NCBI GenBank assembly: GCA_017354895.1
Contig: CP071494.1
Coordinates: 2,852,001 to 2,916,000 of the forward strand
DNA: 64,000 nt
From: Podospora comata
Taxonomy: Eukaryota > Ascomycota > Sordariomycetes > Sordariales > Podosporaceae
Reading direction: 5' to 3'
Within the stretch, counting starts at the first letter, position 1. The number at the start of each line of letters is the position of its first letter. Shown here in pieces: positions 9,823-20,481 of the stretch. The notes below the pieces were generated by a model. The model saw nothing but the letters and a program-made list of their open reading frames with translations, did not search any database and was not told the origin of the DNA. Made by a program: the position numbers and the translations under genes.

Positions 9823-10928
9823 CACCTGTTTCCAACAGGCTTGGTGATGGTCAGAGATAATGAGTTCCCAGACCGTGACTGGGAAGTCTTGAGATAAGTA
9901 TGGGGGCCAGTGGCGCCAAATTCTTAGGATATCAGGTGCTCGGCAAAGTGATTAGGTAGGTATTGAAGGAAGGTAGGATTCCGCTCCGCACTGACGGCGA
10001 CCTCGGGAGGCTAACAAGGAGGAGAGAGAACGGTTGTTTGACAAGCCATAGACTGAACAGCCGTGGGGTCTCAAGTCGATCTGGTGAAGTCGTGTGAGGG
10101 TTAGGTAAACGTGAAACATATGGTTTCCGAAGGAAGCTGGGCATCAAGGAATGGAATTGGTGGAGGACTAATCGGAGGGTGTTTCCCCTAAGAGGAACGA
10201 GAAGGGATCTTCCGGTCGCTACCATGGGTGGTATCAGCGGTCTGGACCCGACAGTCGTATGGCTGGGCTCTGTGCTCGCTGTCAACTCGGTTCATGCGAT
10301 TATTGTTTTTTCATGTTCCTGTGCAGCTCATTTACCAAACGAAGGGGAACTTACAGCGATGGTTCAGTGTAAAGCGGCTCGACCCAGTGGCGGTCACTAG
10401 GCCGGAACAGGAAGGTTGGCAAAAAGGCAAAGGGTACTTAGAGGAAGTTGGGGTGGTGGGGGTTGTGATTCAAATCGAGTGTGAGACACTAAGTAATCTG
10501 TCGGACCTACTTCCCTCCGTCGAGGATTTCGACTTTCCAATCCCTCAGTTGGTCTCTGATATGAAGGGTCTCGATACCTACCTGCTGTAAAGGCCCGTCT
10601 GACAGACCGTGACAGCTGCTCATAGGGTATGGTGTCACATTCCGCATTATGCAAGCAGCATGTCTCATAAGCCTCCGAGTATCTGCTGTGGCCCAGATGC
10701 ACGGCCAAGTAGCATTGCGTCTGCAGTTGGCTTTGTGAGAGCGGGGTTATTATGTACCATAGACAGATGTGTAATGGACTTGAAGCTCGAGCTCGCTTAT
10801 CTGAGAATTACAGGTACCTCACTGGTGAAGCCGTTCTATATAGACAGACACTCTCACCTTCGTGAGTGGCATAACAAGTTCGACGTCAGGTCTGTGTAGT
10901 CTTATTTTACGCACCTTTTTTCGCGGTA
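9823..10928. promoter_or_regulatory. Divergent aflS/aflR promoter region
   Basis: About 1.1 kb between the two regulator starts. I read through it for TCG(N5)CGA and found no match, so AflR autoregulation through the standard site is not supported here. Open frames within it (for example 10228-10590) look random. Confidence 0.55.
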
Positions 10929-12368
10929 ATGCTCGACAAAACAGCTCCGAGTCCATCGTCAGCCGGCCCACCCAGCGCTCAGAATGCCCGGAAGTTGCGA
11001 GATAGCTGCACCGAGTGTGCGAGCTCCAAGGTCAAGTGCGGCAAGGAAAAACCCACATGCTCACGGTGTGTTCGTCGGGGGGCCAAGTGCACCTACATGG
11101 CGTCAAGAAGGACAGGCCGAACCTCGTCCAACGCGTCCAAAATTGCTGCCGAAAACAATCCGAACGGCGCTACCATCGATGTCAACAGCGGCACAGGCTC
11201 GGCCCGGAATGAAAGGACTGAACCATCGAGGCCAGTACTGCGCGTGGGAACACCCTTGAATACACAGTCCACGACGATGACAACGACGACAACAGACACC
11301 TCCGCCGCCGGGGACCAGCAGACCCGCCACAGCACCCCAGGCCCCGGGCCCGAATTGGATGTTATCGACCCCGAGCTGTGGAGTTCCATCATGTCGCCTA
11401 GCGGCTTGATCACGTGTGACCCGGCCAGCCTCTCACCCCCCTTGACAAGCATCGGCACCGATGTCGGGAGTCTGTTCGACTTGGACTTTCATTCCCCCAT
11501 GGTAATCGATTACCCGGTGGCAGACCAGGCAGGCAACGGTGAAGGCCGGCCGGTATCGGATCTAACCAGCAGGATCAACGCCTCGGTCACCGATCGCGAT
11601 GTCTTTGCCTCTCACCATCTGACGTCCGAGTTCGACTGGTCCGTGGTTCAGAAACCACAGTGTTGCTTCTCCATCGCCATCGACATCCTCAGCCGCCTGT
11701 TTCCGCCGGCACCAGCTGGGTGCAAGCATCCACCAGCGAGCCAGGTTGACACACCCAAGGCACGCACCATCGAATCGGTCATCTCGGAGAACAAGCAAAC
11801 CATAGAGTCCCTCACCAGGCTCCTGGATTGTGATTGCTCGACAGACCAGTACCTCATATCGCTCATGACGCTCATTGCGCTCAAGGTCATGGGTTGGTAT
11901 GCTGCTGCGGCCGACGACGCTGCCTCGGCGCACCCTGCCGCCTTTGAGTGGCCGGGCTCCCAATCTTCGTCCCGCTCCAGATCATCTGTCTCGTCGGGCT
12001 CTGTGGCTTCGGGCTCCCTCGGTGAGCAGGTGTTGCGGCTACCTACCATTGTCGGGAACTACTGCGTCGCTGGCCAACACCAGGGTCGCATGGCAGCTCA
12101 GCTCGTCCTGAGCGAGCTCCACCGAGTGCAGAAAATCGTGAACGGACTGTCATCGCGGTTAGAAAGCATTCGCCTACGTGCAGCTCAGGACGGTGGTTCC
12201 GGGGCTAGCTCTGGGTCGAGCAGTGTGGGCGACGTAAGCGAGCAGCCACTAGGCGGTGCTCGTACCGGGCCCCTCTCGGTTCCAACCTTCACCCAGCTTG
12301 AGGATGACCTGAGAAAGCGATTCCGGGTGTTGTCGTCGGAAACGATCAACGTCCTTCGTCGCGCCTAG
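10929..12368 (+). CDS. aflR: AflR, Zn2Cys6 cluster transcription activator
   Basis: A single exon of 479 aa. The binuclear zinc cluster spans Cys27, 30, 37, 44, 47 and 54 with spacing C-x2-C-x6-C-x6-C-x2-C-x6-C, followed by a basic linker (SRRTGR). The preceding KLRDSC and the CASSKVKC core are characteristic of AflR rather than of generic Gal4-type factors. A Ser/Thr/Pro-rich middle follows, then a C-terminal segment DDLRKRFRVLSSETINVLRR matching the AflR activation end. AflR binds TCG(N5)CGR palindromes, and such sites occur in at least five promoters in this window. It lies next to, and divergent from, its co-activator aflS. Confidence 0.92.
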   Translation: MLDKTAPSPSSAGPPSAQNARKLRDSCTECASSKVKCGKEKPTCSRCVRRGAKCTYMASRRTGRTSSNASKIAAENNPNGATIDVNSGTGSARNERTEPSRPVLRVGTPLNTQSTTMTTTTTDTSAAGDQQTRHSTPGPGPELDVIDPELWSSIMSPSGLITCDPASLSPPLTSIGTDVGSLFDLDFHSPMVIDYPVADQAGNGEGRPVSDLTSRINASVTDRDVFASHHLTSEFDWSVVQKPQCCFSIAIDILSRLFPPAPAGCKHPPASQVDTPKARTIESVISENKQTIESLTRLLDCDCSTDQYLISLMTLIALKVMGWYAAAADDAASAHPAAFEWPGSQSSSRSRSSVSSGSVASGSLGEQVLRLPTIVGNYCVAGQHQGRMAAQLVLSELHRVQKIVNGLSSRLESIRLRAAQDGGSGASSGSSSVGDVSEQPLGGARTGPLSVPTFTQLEDDLRKRFRVLSSETINVLRRA

Positions 12369-13343
12369 AGGTTCTATTCCCTATCGACTGCACGTGTCAC
12401 GAGTTATGACTTGGCGTTGGCGTTGGCGAGTTTTCAGGGGCCTATGATGTCTTTGTTCCAACCTCGCTGTTTCAGTGTTGTTCTCTGATAAGATATAATA
12501 AATAGCAGCAGAAATCATCGTCATTGTCTCATCAAAGACTTTTTGGGTGCGAGTCCTCAAGTCATGCGACTTCCAGAGGTCCCATGCCAAGCCTAACCTG
12601 TTAGCCCCCGAACTGTTTTTCCATTCGGCCCAGTATTGTGGAGCCAAAGCATTGGTTCTAGGGCCCCTGACGTTACTGTAGTGGAGCCCGACTTGGCTGT
12701 CAAGTCAAGAACTCAAGCTGGCTCATTGCCCATCATGCAGTGAGCAAATAGATAACAGTCCAATGCAGGTGCAGCACCCCTCATCAATCAAAGCTCTCAA
12801 ATCTTGGGCGAGGGATCTCTTGGCAATTGCTGGTGACCGCGGTTCCTTGGGATCCCCGCAACGCTAAACCAAGAAGGATTTGGGGTCGATTCCTGTGGGG
12901 TCGTAACGATGCGCTAGTAGGCGCTAAATCTTATTTGTACGACACTCATGATCATGATCAGTCACTTCAGTCCAGCTCAAATTGTCACAGGCCGGTGTGG
13001 CAAAGCAGCCAGTGTCAGTGTCCCTGCATTTGCGATCCTGTCTCATACCCAGGAACCCAGGATTCAGGAGCAGAATATTATTTGTAGCACACAATCATTG
13101 TATGCTACCCTCTTCACGCAGGCTGACCACCCACCAGGGCCACCACCAGTAGCTCGTATGCATTGTACTCATCCTGGCAAGGTGTGGCCGCATCCGCGTA
13201 CTCGCTTCCATATTTCTCACAATTGGCCCGCTCTAGGCGTGCTATCGTTGCTTACGGGGTATGCTACTATCTTCAGCCTCGTTCTGCTTTCGCTCTCTCA
13301 TGCATATGTAAGACATCGGAGACCCTGCAGCATCCTAACCCCT
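12369..13343. other. Intergenic, 3' of aflR and stcE
   Basis: A convergent 975-bp region. No conserved frame, repeat or RNA gene was seen. Confidence 0.5.
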
Positions 13344-14335
13344 CTACCAAGCCAACTTTGATCCATCCTCATGCAGCACAAACTGGCCAGACGTCTTCTC
13401 CTTGGTCGCTTCGTCAATCTGTCGCGCAAGAGAGGCCCGGCAGGTCAGCAAGTGTTTTTCCTTTACCCACCAAACAAAGAAAATAGCTACATACCCGCGC
13501 GCAAATTCCCGTTATGCTCTCCTCGATCGTGGTAGGCGCTTTGCTTCGGCCCATGAGACGCGCCCCCTGATCTCCCATGTCGGTTTGAACATGGCTACCC
13601 AAACCCATCAGTTCAGCTTTCGGAAAAGTTAAACGCCATCATGAAAAAATATCTTACCCGGGATCCACAATAAAAGCCACCAGCCACTTATTCTCAAAGT
13701 GAAACTTTCTCACCAACCAGTTCGCCGCCAGCTTGGACACGCAGTACGCACTCAGCGGGACGCGTGCGTACTCTTCCATCCCCGTGATGGTGCTCAGCGG
13801 TGCCCCGACGAGCACAAACTTTGCGTTTCCCGCCTTTGCCGCCTGGAGCAGGAGGCGCGTGGCCTGGAACAGGAGCAGCACCGAGTACGTGTTGACCATC
13901 ATGTGATTTTGCAGGTGCTCGAGCTGCATCGTCGAGGCGGGGCCGTAGTTTGTCGCAATGGCGGCGTTGGCGATGACCACGTCCAGGTGGGTGATGCTGT
14001 GATTGGTCTGGAGCTGCGAGGCGGCGGCCGAGGCGTCGCTTTCCGAGGCGCAGTCCAGCTTGACGACTACGAGGGACGAGGTGTCTGCCTTTGGGAGAGA
14101 CTCCAGGGCGGCTGACTGAGTCGCGACATCACGCACGCAGGCGATGACGATGCTGTCGGGGCGGAGGAGGTAGGCGGCTACGAGGCCTCTGCCGATGCCT
14201 GTGGTTGTGTTATCAGTAGAGATGCAAAATGAAGCAAAAATGGGAAGCAGCAGTACCTCTGCTGGCGCCAGTTATCAGATAGGTCTTTTTGTAGTTTCCT
14301 TTGCCGTTGATGCCGTTCATGATGGCGGCCATCAT
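13344..14335 (-). CDS. stcE: Norsolorinic acid ketoreductase (Nor-1/AflD type SDR)
   Basis: Four exons (14335-14257, 14198-13658, 13594-13495, 13418-13344) give 264 aa, close to the 271 aa of Aspergillus Nor-1. The NADPH site is TGASRGIGRG, split by the first intron. The catalytic residues are Ser in GAPLSTITG and Tyr/Lys in YCVSKLAAN. HVQTDMGDQGARLMG follows in the third exon and the protein ends DGSKLAW, both close to the Nor-1 family. The enzyme reduces the side-chain ketone of norsolorinic acid to averantin. An AflR-type site lies 114 bp upstream. There are three ATG codons in frame at the 5' end (14335, 14332, 14320); the first is used. Confidence 0.92.
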
Positions 14336-14448
14336 GTTTGTCTGCCCTCCTTGGCAAGTCTACGTTCAAGTCTGACCCGAGTATCCAAGTGCTTGGGAGG
14401 TTTTTGTACAGCCAACGCGGGTGATAGTTCATTCCCGAATCCACAGCA

Positions 14449-14459
14449 TCGGCATCCGA
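14449..14459. promoter_or_regulatory. Probable AflR site upstream of stcE
   Basis: TCGGCATCCGA fits TCG(N5)CGA, with one departure (C at the W position) from the stricter form. It is 114 bp upstream of the stcE start. Confidence 0.55.
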
Positions 14460-14641
14460 CCAAGCTTCCCCCGGACTACATGCGGCAACTGGCATCTGTC
14501 ATCGCAACGTGCGGGGCCATGCATTTTTGAGAAACAGGACGTTTCATTTTGTTGCGTATGCCAAAGAACGACAAAAGGTGAATATCTAATTACATTTTCT
14601 TTCAGATCGTTGATATCCTGCTCTCAAAAGGCACCGACGGC

Positions 14642-15055
14642 TTAGTTCCGCTTCGGCGCGGGGGCACCGTCCAAAATACCCAGTAGTACGGCACCAACGG
14701 CGGTGATCATGGGCGCATACCCCCAGTGGTTCCACTCTCCCTGCCCGTGACTCCAGCACACAATGCCGTCAACCACGGCAACACCACTAGCGGCAACGAG
14801 GGTCCAGCCAAGCGACTTCTTTGTGCCGAAGAGGGCAGCAGCGTAGATGGCCACTCCCATAAAAATGTCGCGCGCACCATACACGGCCATCAAGCTGTCC
14901 ACCATCTTGGCATCGGCAGCGGACGCCGGGGGAGCGAACTCGAAGAAGGTGAGGGCATGTTGCGGGCGGAGGATAGCGTTGATGCCAAAGCCGGTGAAGA
15001 TGGTGGCAAAGGCGTGGGCAGCATACTGCAGAGCGGAAAGCTGAGAAGGGGCCAT
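14642..15055 (-). CDS. DUF4267-type small membrane protein, 137 aa
   Basis: A single exon, with the ATG at 15055 chosen over the upstream GTG-initiated frame. The protein is hydrophobic with about four membrane segments: a first helix around ALQYAAHAFATIFTGFGINAIL, then VYGARDIFMGVAIYAAALFG, GWTLVAASGVAVVDGIVCW and YAPMITAVGAVLLGIL. The YGARDIFMG motif is typical of DUF4267. Function is unknown. It lies between stcE and stcC, where A. nidulans stcD would be expected, and in aflatoxin clusters a small membrane anthrone oxidase (HypC) sits between nor-1 and the PKS. This protein does not look like HypC (DUF1772), but it occupies a similar niche. Two AflR-type motifs lie upstream at 15512 and 15555. 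Confidence 0.7.
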   Translation of the reverse strand: MAPSQLSALQYAAHAFATIFTGFGINAILRPQHALTFFEFAPPASAADAKMVDSLMAVYGARDIFMGVAIYAAALFGTKKSLGWTLVAASGVAVVDGIVCWSHGQGEWNHWGYAPMITAVGAVLLGILDGAPAPKRN

Positions 15056-15511
15056 TGTCACTTGTTCGTCTTGTGATTTGACTGCGATTGCGGGTCAGCA
15101 AATGTCTGTCAATGACATTTTTAACTTCTCTGCCCAAGTTACGTACGTGTGATGGTGTGACTCTTGCGGTGACTCGGGCTGCTGTGCTCAGTGCGAGATG
15201 GAAGGAAGGTTTTGGGGAAGAAAAGGAAGAAGCGGGGAGACAGTTGGAGAGTGCTACAGCTGAAAGTTTGGAGGCAGCAACAAAGCTCCAATGCCGTTTT
15301 GGGAAGGCAGGCAAACTCACTTCCCGTCCTTAGCGGCAAGGTGCAGCGTCTGCCTGCCAGTGTAACCACCCTCTTACAGCAGGATCTTTGTCTGGTGGTG
15401 AGCATTTCAGCCCTAACCCTTGGGCATCCGGGCACCATCGGTGATTCCCGCACCATGCTACCCTTCCTGCGCCCGCCTCTGCACTTACGTGCTGGGTCTT
15501 AACACCACTCA

Positions 15512-15522
15512 TCGGTCAGCGA
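15512..15522. promoter_or_regulatory. Probable AflR site
   Basis: TCGGTCAGCGA matches TCGSWNNSCGR. It is 457 bp upstream of the DUF4267 start. Confidence 0.52.
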
Positions 15523-15554
15523 AAAATTCCAACCCCGAGCTCCCTCACTGGTAC

Positions 15555-15565
15555 TCGGTGACCGG
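15555..15565. promoter_or_regulatory. Probable AflR site
   Basis: TCGGTGACCGG matches TCGSWNNSCGR and shares the core TCGGTGACCG with the site at 31751. It lies 43 bp from the site at 15512. Confidence 0.55.
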
Positions 15566-16439
15566 TCATGTTTCTGTGCCACACAGCCTCTCAGAGGGTA
15601 GCGCTTTGGCGAACGCCTGAGCTGGCACACAGCTACACCCACAGCTACACCCACAGCTGTCACTGTCATCTATTTTGGGACAAAGGCTGCTTGTCTAGGA
15701 AGCCACCTACCTGTCAAACGCCTGCTGGGCGTATCACCAGCCGCCGGGGCTGCGTAGTGTCTGACTGCGGACAGCACACATAATGAGTAATTCAGCACCG
15801 TCCAAGGTGGTACCTTGTCTCAATACTTCTCTCTCCATGGCAGCAAAATATACGACATTCTGAACCGCCATCAGGCGTTTCCTGCCATATCAGGAAACCA
15901 TATCGTGACACGGATAAACCTTTGTATCCGGATGGGGATATTTCATAGACACAGACGGCCAGATCTCGCATGACGCAAAGTAAGACGGGAGATTACCACT
16001 TGTGCATATACCACGCAGCTGAGGACCCGAGGCAACGGTACGAAGCCTTCTATCAGGCTTCCTCTGTCAGGGGCACCCTCCTTCGCTCAGGGGCAAACCA
16101 ATCAACAGAGCAGCAATCCTTCAGCCTCCACGTGGTGTAATATCGCTTGCTGTGTTCATGAGGCGCTGCATGACGGCCCCCATCCATCCAAGACCATACT
16201 CGGTTGCCCCGAGCATAAGCCTGCCATGAGGCGCGGCCGAACTAATGGGTGATGGCGTCGTCCTCGAGGCGAAGAGGGAACATTCCAGCAATGGGAGCAG
16301 GCCTGGATCACGATGGCTTGGATGGATCACGATGGCTTGGGTGGATCATGATGGCTTGGACTTGAGGCAAAGACTCAACTGGGGAAGGGGATGAGACGGA
16401 CTCGAGTACTTAAAGGTGCCTGGAGCTCAAGCGATTCTC

Positions 16440-16484
16440 CCCATCATCATCACCACCACCATCACCATCACCATCACCATCACG
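16440..16484 (+). repeat. CAT/CAC microsatellite
   Basis: An imperfect triplet/hexamer repeat of CAT and CAC units just upstream of stcC. Confidence 0.85.
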
Positions 16485-16588
16485 AACAGCAACAGGTTTT
16501 TACACTGGCAAGATTCGCCACTTCCTGGATCCTTAAGCCGAACATTTGTTTCCCAGATACATAGCTAGTGGTCTTGCCCCTATTCAAA

Positions 16589-17461
16589 ATGTTGGGCATT
16601 CGCCTGGTATCTCTGCTGGCCTTCACTGGCTCAGCCCTCGCAGAACTCGACTTCTCCAAGTGGAAGACTCGCCAGCCCGGCGAGCTCCGCGCTCCCTGTC
16701 CGGCCATGAACAGTCTTGCCAACCACGGCTTCATCCAGCGTGATGGCAAGAATATCACCGTCGAGGGCCTCACCCCTGTCCTCAAGGAGGTCTTCCATCT
16801 CAGTCACGAGCTCGCCTTCACCGTGTCTCAGCTGGGCCTCTTTACGGCCCTTGACCCATCCAAAGGTGTCTTTACTCTTCAAGACCTCACGGATCGTCAC
16901 AACGTCTTTGAGCACGATGCTTCCCTGTCTCGCGAAGATGCCAAGTTCGGCGGTGACCAGTCTGTTCTTCATAAAGGACAGTTCCAAAAGTTCATGGATC
17001 ACTTCAAGGGAGAAAAGTACATCTCCTTCGAGGCCGCTGCTAAGGCCCGCTATGCCATGGTCCAGGACTCGCGCAAGAGAAACCCCGACTTCACCTACGA
17101 TGTCACGCACCGCATCACCAGCTACGGCGAAACCATCAAGTACCTCCGTACCATTGTCGAGCCCTCTACAGGGAAGTGCCCGGTTGACTGGATCAAGATC
17201 CTTTTTGGTAAGTTGCCACCTGTCAGCCCCCATGCATGCCTCTCAGCCCACCCTGCTAACATGTCATCTTCAGAGCAAGAGCGTCTTCCCTATAAGGAGG
17301 GCTGGAGGCCCCCTACCAATGAGCTCAGCGGCTTCAGTCTCGCGAGCGAGGTTTTGGAGCTGGCTTTGATCACTCCTGAGAAACTTCCCGTCGATGAGTG
17401 CTTGGGCAAGGGGAAGGGTAAAGGAAACTGCAAGAGACGGCGCAGCTACCTTGGTATCTAA
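16589..17461 (+). CDS. stcC: Secreted heme-thiolate (chloroperoxidase-type) peroxidase
   Basis: Two exons (16589-17207, 17274-17461) give 268 aa. A signal peptide is evident (MLGIRLVSLLAFTGSALA). The chloroperoxidase/peroxygenase signature is clear: the heme-ligand Cys37 in APCPAMNSLANHG, then EHDASLSRED with the acid-base region and phosphate-type loop. StcC of A. nidulans is annotated as a peroxidase of this family with unknown step, and position next to the second P450 and the PKS fits. The C-terminus is odd: a Lys/Gly run (GKGKGKGNCKRRR) before the last residues, which could be a basic tail or a processing region. The ATG at 16589 is used because the upstream frame starts with GTG. Confidence 0.82.
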   Translation: MLGIRLVSLLAFTGSALAELDFSKWKTRQPGELRAPCPAMNSLANHGFIQRDGKNITVEGLTPVLKEVFHLSHELAFTVSQLGLFTALDPSKGVFTLQDLTDRHNVFEHDASLSREDAKFGGDQSVLHKGQFQKFMDHFKGEKYISFEAAAKARYAMVQDSRKRNPDFTYDVTHRITSYGETIKYLRTIVEPSTGKCPVDWIKILFGKLPPVSPHACLSAHPANMSSSEQERLPYKEGWRPPTNELSGFSLASEVLELALITPEKLPVDECLGKGKGKGNCKRRRSYLGI

Positions 17462-17586
17462 CAGCCTGTAACAACACACCATGTTCATGACACATCAGTT
17501 TCCCTTTTCACTGTACCATATACCTACTTTTAATACATTACAAAGGACTCGCAAATTACTCTCATGGCCTAACTATGTCCCGTCTG

Positions 17587-19207
17587 TTACCCCTTCATTG
17601 TGATTTCTAGCTTCCGAGACTTCGGAACACCAGCAATAAAACTATCCACCACCACCATGCTCTCCGGCGTAGCAGAAGCGGCAAGCTTGGCTCCCGCACA
17701 TTCCCGAAAAAACATGGCCGCAGCCAGCCGCATTTCAATTCGGCCGAGATGCACCCCCAAGCACTGCCGGGCACCGTACCCGAACGGGTTGAACGACATC
17801 TTGGCCCGCTCTGACAGCTGCTTACCCGGCAGCCAGCGGGTATGGTCAAACACATCCGGATTCTCCCACGCGACCGGATCGCGGTGCAGGCTCCAGTTCT
17901 GCGTAACCACCACCGTATCATCCGGGACATAGTACCCACCAAGCGTGGCTCCCCCCTTCGGCACACTCCTCGGCATCGACCCCGGCGCTGCGCCATACAG
18001 CCGCAGGCTCTCGTCAATAACCGCGTTCAAAACCGGCAACCCTTCGCACATCTCATCAGTAATCTCCCCACTCCCCATCCCCGCCACCTCCGCCTCAACC
18101 TCCCGCTGCACCTCCGGCCGGCTGAGCACGCACCAAAGCAAAAACGTCAACGAAATAGCCGTCGGATCCGACCCAGCAAGCAACAAAGCGCCAGCGTCAG
18201 TGACAATATCCGTATCACTCAACCCAGGCGGCCCCCCTTGCTCTTCCTCCGCCAGCGCATTGGCAAACAGATTCCTCCTCCCCCCACCATCCACAACCTT
18301 CTCCCCCCTCCTTGCCTGCGCCACAACCCTATCCCCAGCAGCAAACATCCTCTCCTGCGAGTAAAACACATCCCTTAGCGGCCTCACCACCAAAGCAAGC
18401 ATCCTCCCGAGGTAATAAACCGGCGGAACAAAATACTTGAGCAAATGCGCCAAATCCCCCATCCTCCTTTCCAGCATAACCACAAACGGGTCCTTCACCC
18501 CCTTTTTCACCGTGTCCTCCCCACCACCAAACGTAAGCCGACAGACGATCTCGTTGGCCATGAGGGTGAACCACCCCATCACCTCCGCCCCCTTTTCTCC
18601 TCTCATTGCATCAGCCTTGATTTTCGCCACCGCCAGGGCAACAGTCTCGCGGATGGTGGGCTCCCATTCTTTGCGGAGGCTGGAAAGGGTAAAACCCTTT
18701 GCGTAGAGCCGACGCCGGGCAGAGTGTAGCTTGGGGTCCCGAAAATTGAAAATGTTATCCACGGGCCCGGGGGAGAGGAGGGCGTAAAAGGGGGCTTTTG
18801 TGAAACCGGAGCCCATCTTGTGGATTTCGCGGGCGGTGGTGGGCTCGGCGATGTCGATTTCGCGGGGGCTGATGCGGACGATGGGGCCGTAGCGGCGGTG
18901 GAGGGAGTGGACGTAGTGGATTCGGTTGTTGGAGAAGACGGAGTAGGTCAGGCGGAGGGAGGTGAAGCGGGCGTGGAAGGGGCCGGGGATTTTGCCGAGG
19001 GGGGAGAGGAAGGCTGTGCGGATTATCTGGGAGTGATTTCGATGTCAGGAGAACATAGGGCAAAGGTATGACGAGGCATGGTGGCATTATGGAAGAAAAA
19101 CTTACGGTGATGGCTTGGACAGTGACAAAGGCTAGTACGAGTAGAATACCCACAAAGGGAAGGGGCGCGCCTGTTGTGGCGTCGAGGATCGACTGGTAAA
19201 TCGTCAT
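17587..19207 (-). CDS. stcB: Cytochrome P450, probable StcB position
   Basis: Two exons (19207-19106, 19026-17587) give 513 aa; the intron is 79 bp (GTAAGT...CAG). The N-terminal anchor is LPFVGILLVLAFVTVQ, followed by the hinge GKIPGP. Other signatures are the I-helix region DAGALLLAGSDPTA (Asp-Pro replacing the usual Glu-Thr), ExxR in DESLRLYGAAP, and heme loop FGYGARQCLG with the Cys ligand. The N-terminal body (PVDNIFNFRDPKLHSARRRL) is unlike the other P450 in this window, so the two are not recent duplicates. Its place between stcC and stcA matches StcB, thought to act on averufin. Sequence alone does not exclude StcL or another pathway P450. Confidence 0.72.
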
Positions 19208-20481
19208 GTTTGATGCGGCAGTCTCTCAGGAAAGATTTGTGAACAGTTTGGAAGTGCTAATGATACATCAGATGGGCTGTCATAAAGGCGACACAAGTTG
19301 CTTGGGGTATTCGACATTAAATGACGAGGAGTAGTGCTTTACGGAAGGTTTTTGTTGCGGTCCCCGTGAGTGGCCCAAACTAGGCACAAAATTCATTAAT
19401 AGAGGGAGAGATACCAATAATCGTCACAAGCCGAGCGACGGAGCAAAATCATTGACAGACTGGCCCTTTGATGGTACGATACCTAGCTAAGGTAACACGG
19501 ACCCCAAAAATTGTGAGTTTCTGCCATCAGGACGAGATTGTTCGCCATGGATCTCAGCCAAGGCCTCGGCCACCGAATGATATTCCATCTATTTAGCCTC
19601 CCCCGGATACCCGCACGGAGGTCACCGTCACTCCGTCAGCCCTTTTACATTCTGCATATCATTATTTGTAATGCATATGTTACACAAAATGGTTGGAAAG
19701 ATCAGTACCTACCTACCCTTCCTGATCTGGGTCGTGATATTACCTGTAGAAATCAGTCCGGTAATGAGATGGCTGCAATATCCCACCGGTTGTTGGAAGA
19801 GTTCTGACATCCCAGATGAATTTCTGAACTTCAAGTTGTGTAGCTTCATAGGTAGGCTATCGTTTACTTTTCGAGTCTGGGCCAACCCAAATGGCTCCGA
19901 GAAAGCCTAGGTCGATCAGACATAACCAGTCTAGGTATATCACCTTCATACCTGAAGCACTTTAATAAATAAACATGTACTCATATACTTACAATCCCAG
20001 CGTGTTACCTGTGAATTGGGTACCTCTGGCTCTGGGAGAGACCATGTATCTGACGACAAAGCACCAACAAGTCCACAGATAAAATCTGTATAACGAGGCT
20101 TCACTCCGTGTCGGCGGGCTCAGCCTATCCCCCTTACAGGTACCTGATTCGTGCCAAGTACCATCACCCAAGCGAAATCGCAAGCCCGAGACGCTTGATA
20201 TCGGTCCCCTACTGACTATGACCGCTGCGGAGCAATATTGAAACGGAAAGCGATAGACTAGTGTTACCTATCGTCACCCTCGGCATCGGCTTGAGCTTGT
20301 GCCAGCTGATGCTGTGCTTCTATTCTCATTGAGAAAATTGAGTAATAATCCCTCGTATCTCCTTTCTTCACCGCATTATAGATGAGTCTTTTTTTCTCTT
20401 TCTTGCTTCCCCGTACCTATAACCATGTGGTCACCTTCCTCCCATCATCATACTCCTTCGACCGCCTTTCACACACCAACC
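19208..20481. promoter_or_regulatory. Divergent promoter P450 / stcA
   Basis: About 1.27 kb with no gene. One AflR-type motif at 19566-19576 lies 359 bp from the P450 start and 906 bp from the PKS start. Several A/T-rich stretches occur nearer the PKS. Confidence 0.55.
19566..19576. promoter_or_regulatory. Probable AflR site
   Basis: TCGGCCACCGA fits TCG(N5)CGA, with C at the W position of the stricter form. Confidence 0.5.

Larger units (their letters stand above)
15056..16588. promoter_or_regulatory. Divergent promoter DUF4267 gene / stcC
   Basis: 1.5 kb without a credible gene. It holds two AflR-type motifs (15512-15522 and 15555-15565). A degenerate CAT/CAC microsatellite (about 16440-16484) lies in the presumed 5' UTR of stcC. 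Confidence 0.55.

Noticed and set aside
10228-10590. Small gene in the aflS/aflR promoter
   Set aside because: No domain, no start context and no coding bias; one of several random frames there.
12827-13361. Frames between aflR and stcE
   Set aside because: Low-quality composition; the second overlaps the last stcE exon on the other strand.
14642-15055. DUF4267 protein as HypC
   Set aside because: Motifs (YGARDIFMG) are DUF4267, whereas HypC is DUF1772. Only the genomic niche is similar.
20425-20481. Upstream ATG of the PKS
   Set aside because: It adds only a Ser/His/Thr-rich stretch before the conserved SAT start, so 20482 is preferred.
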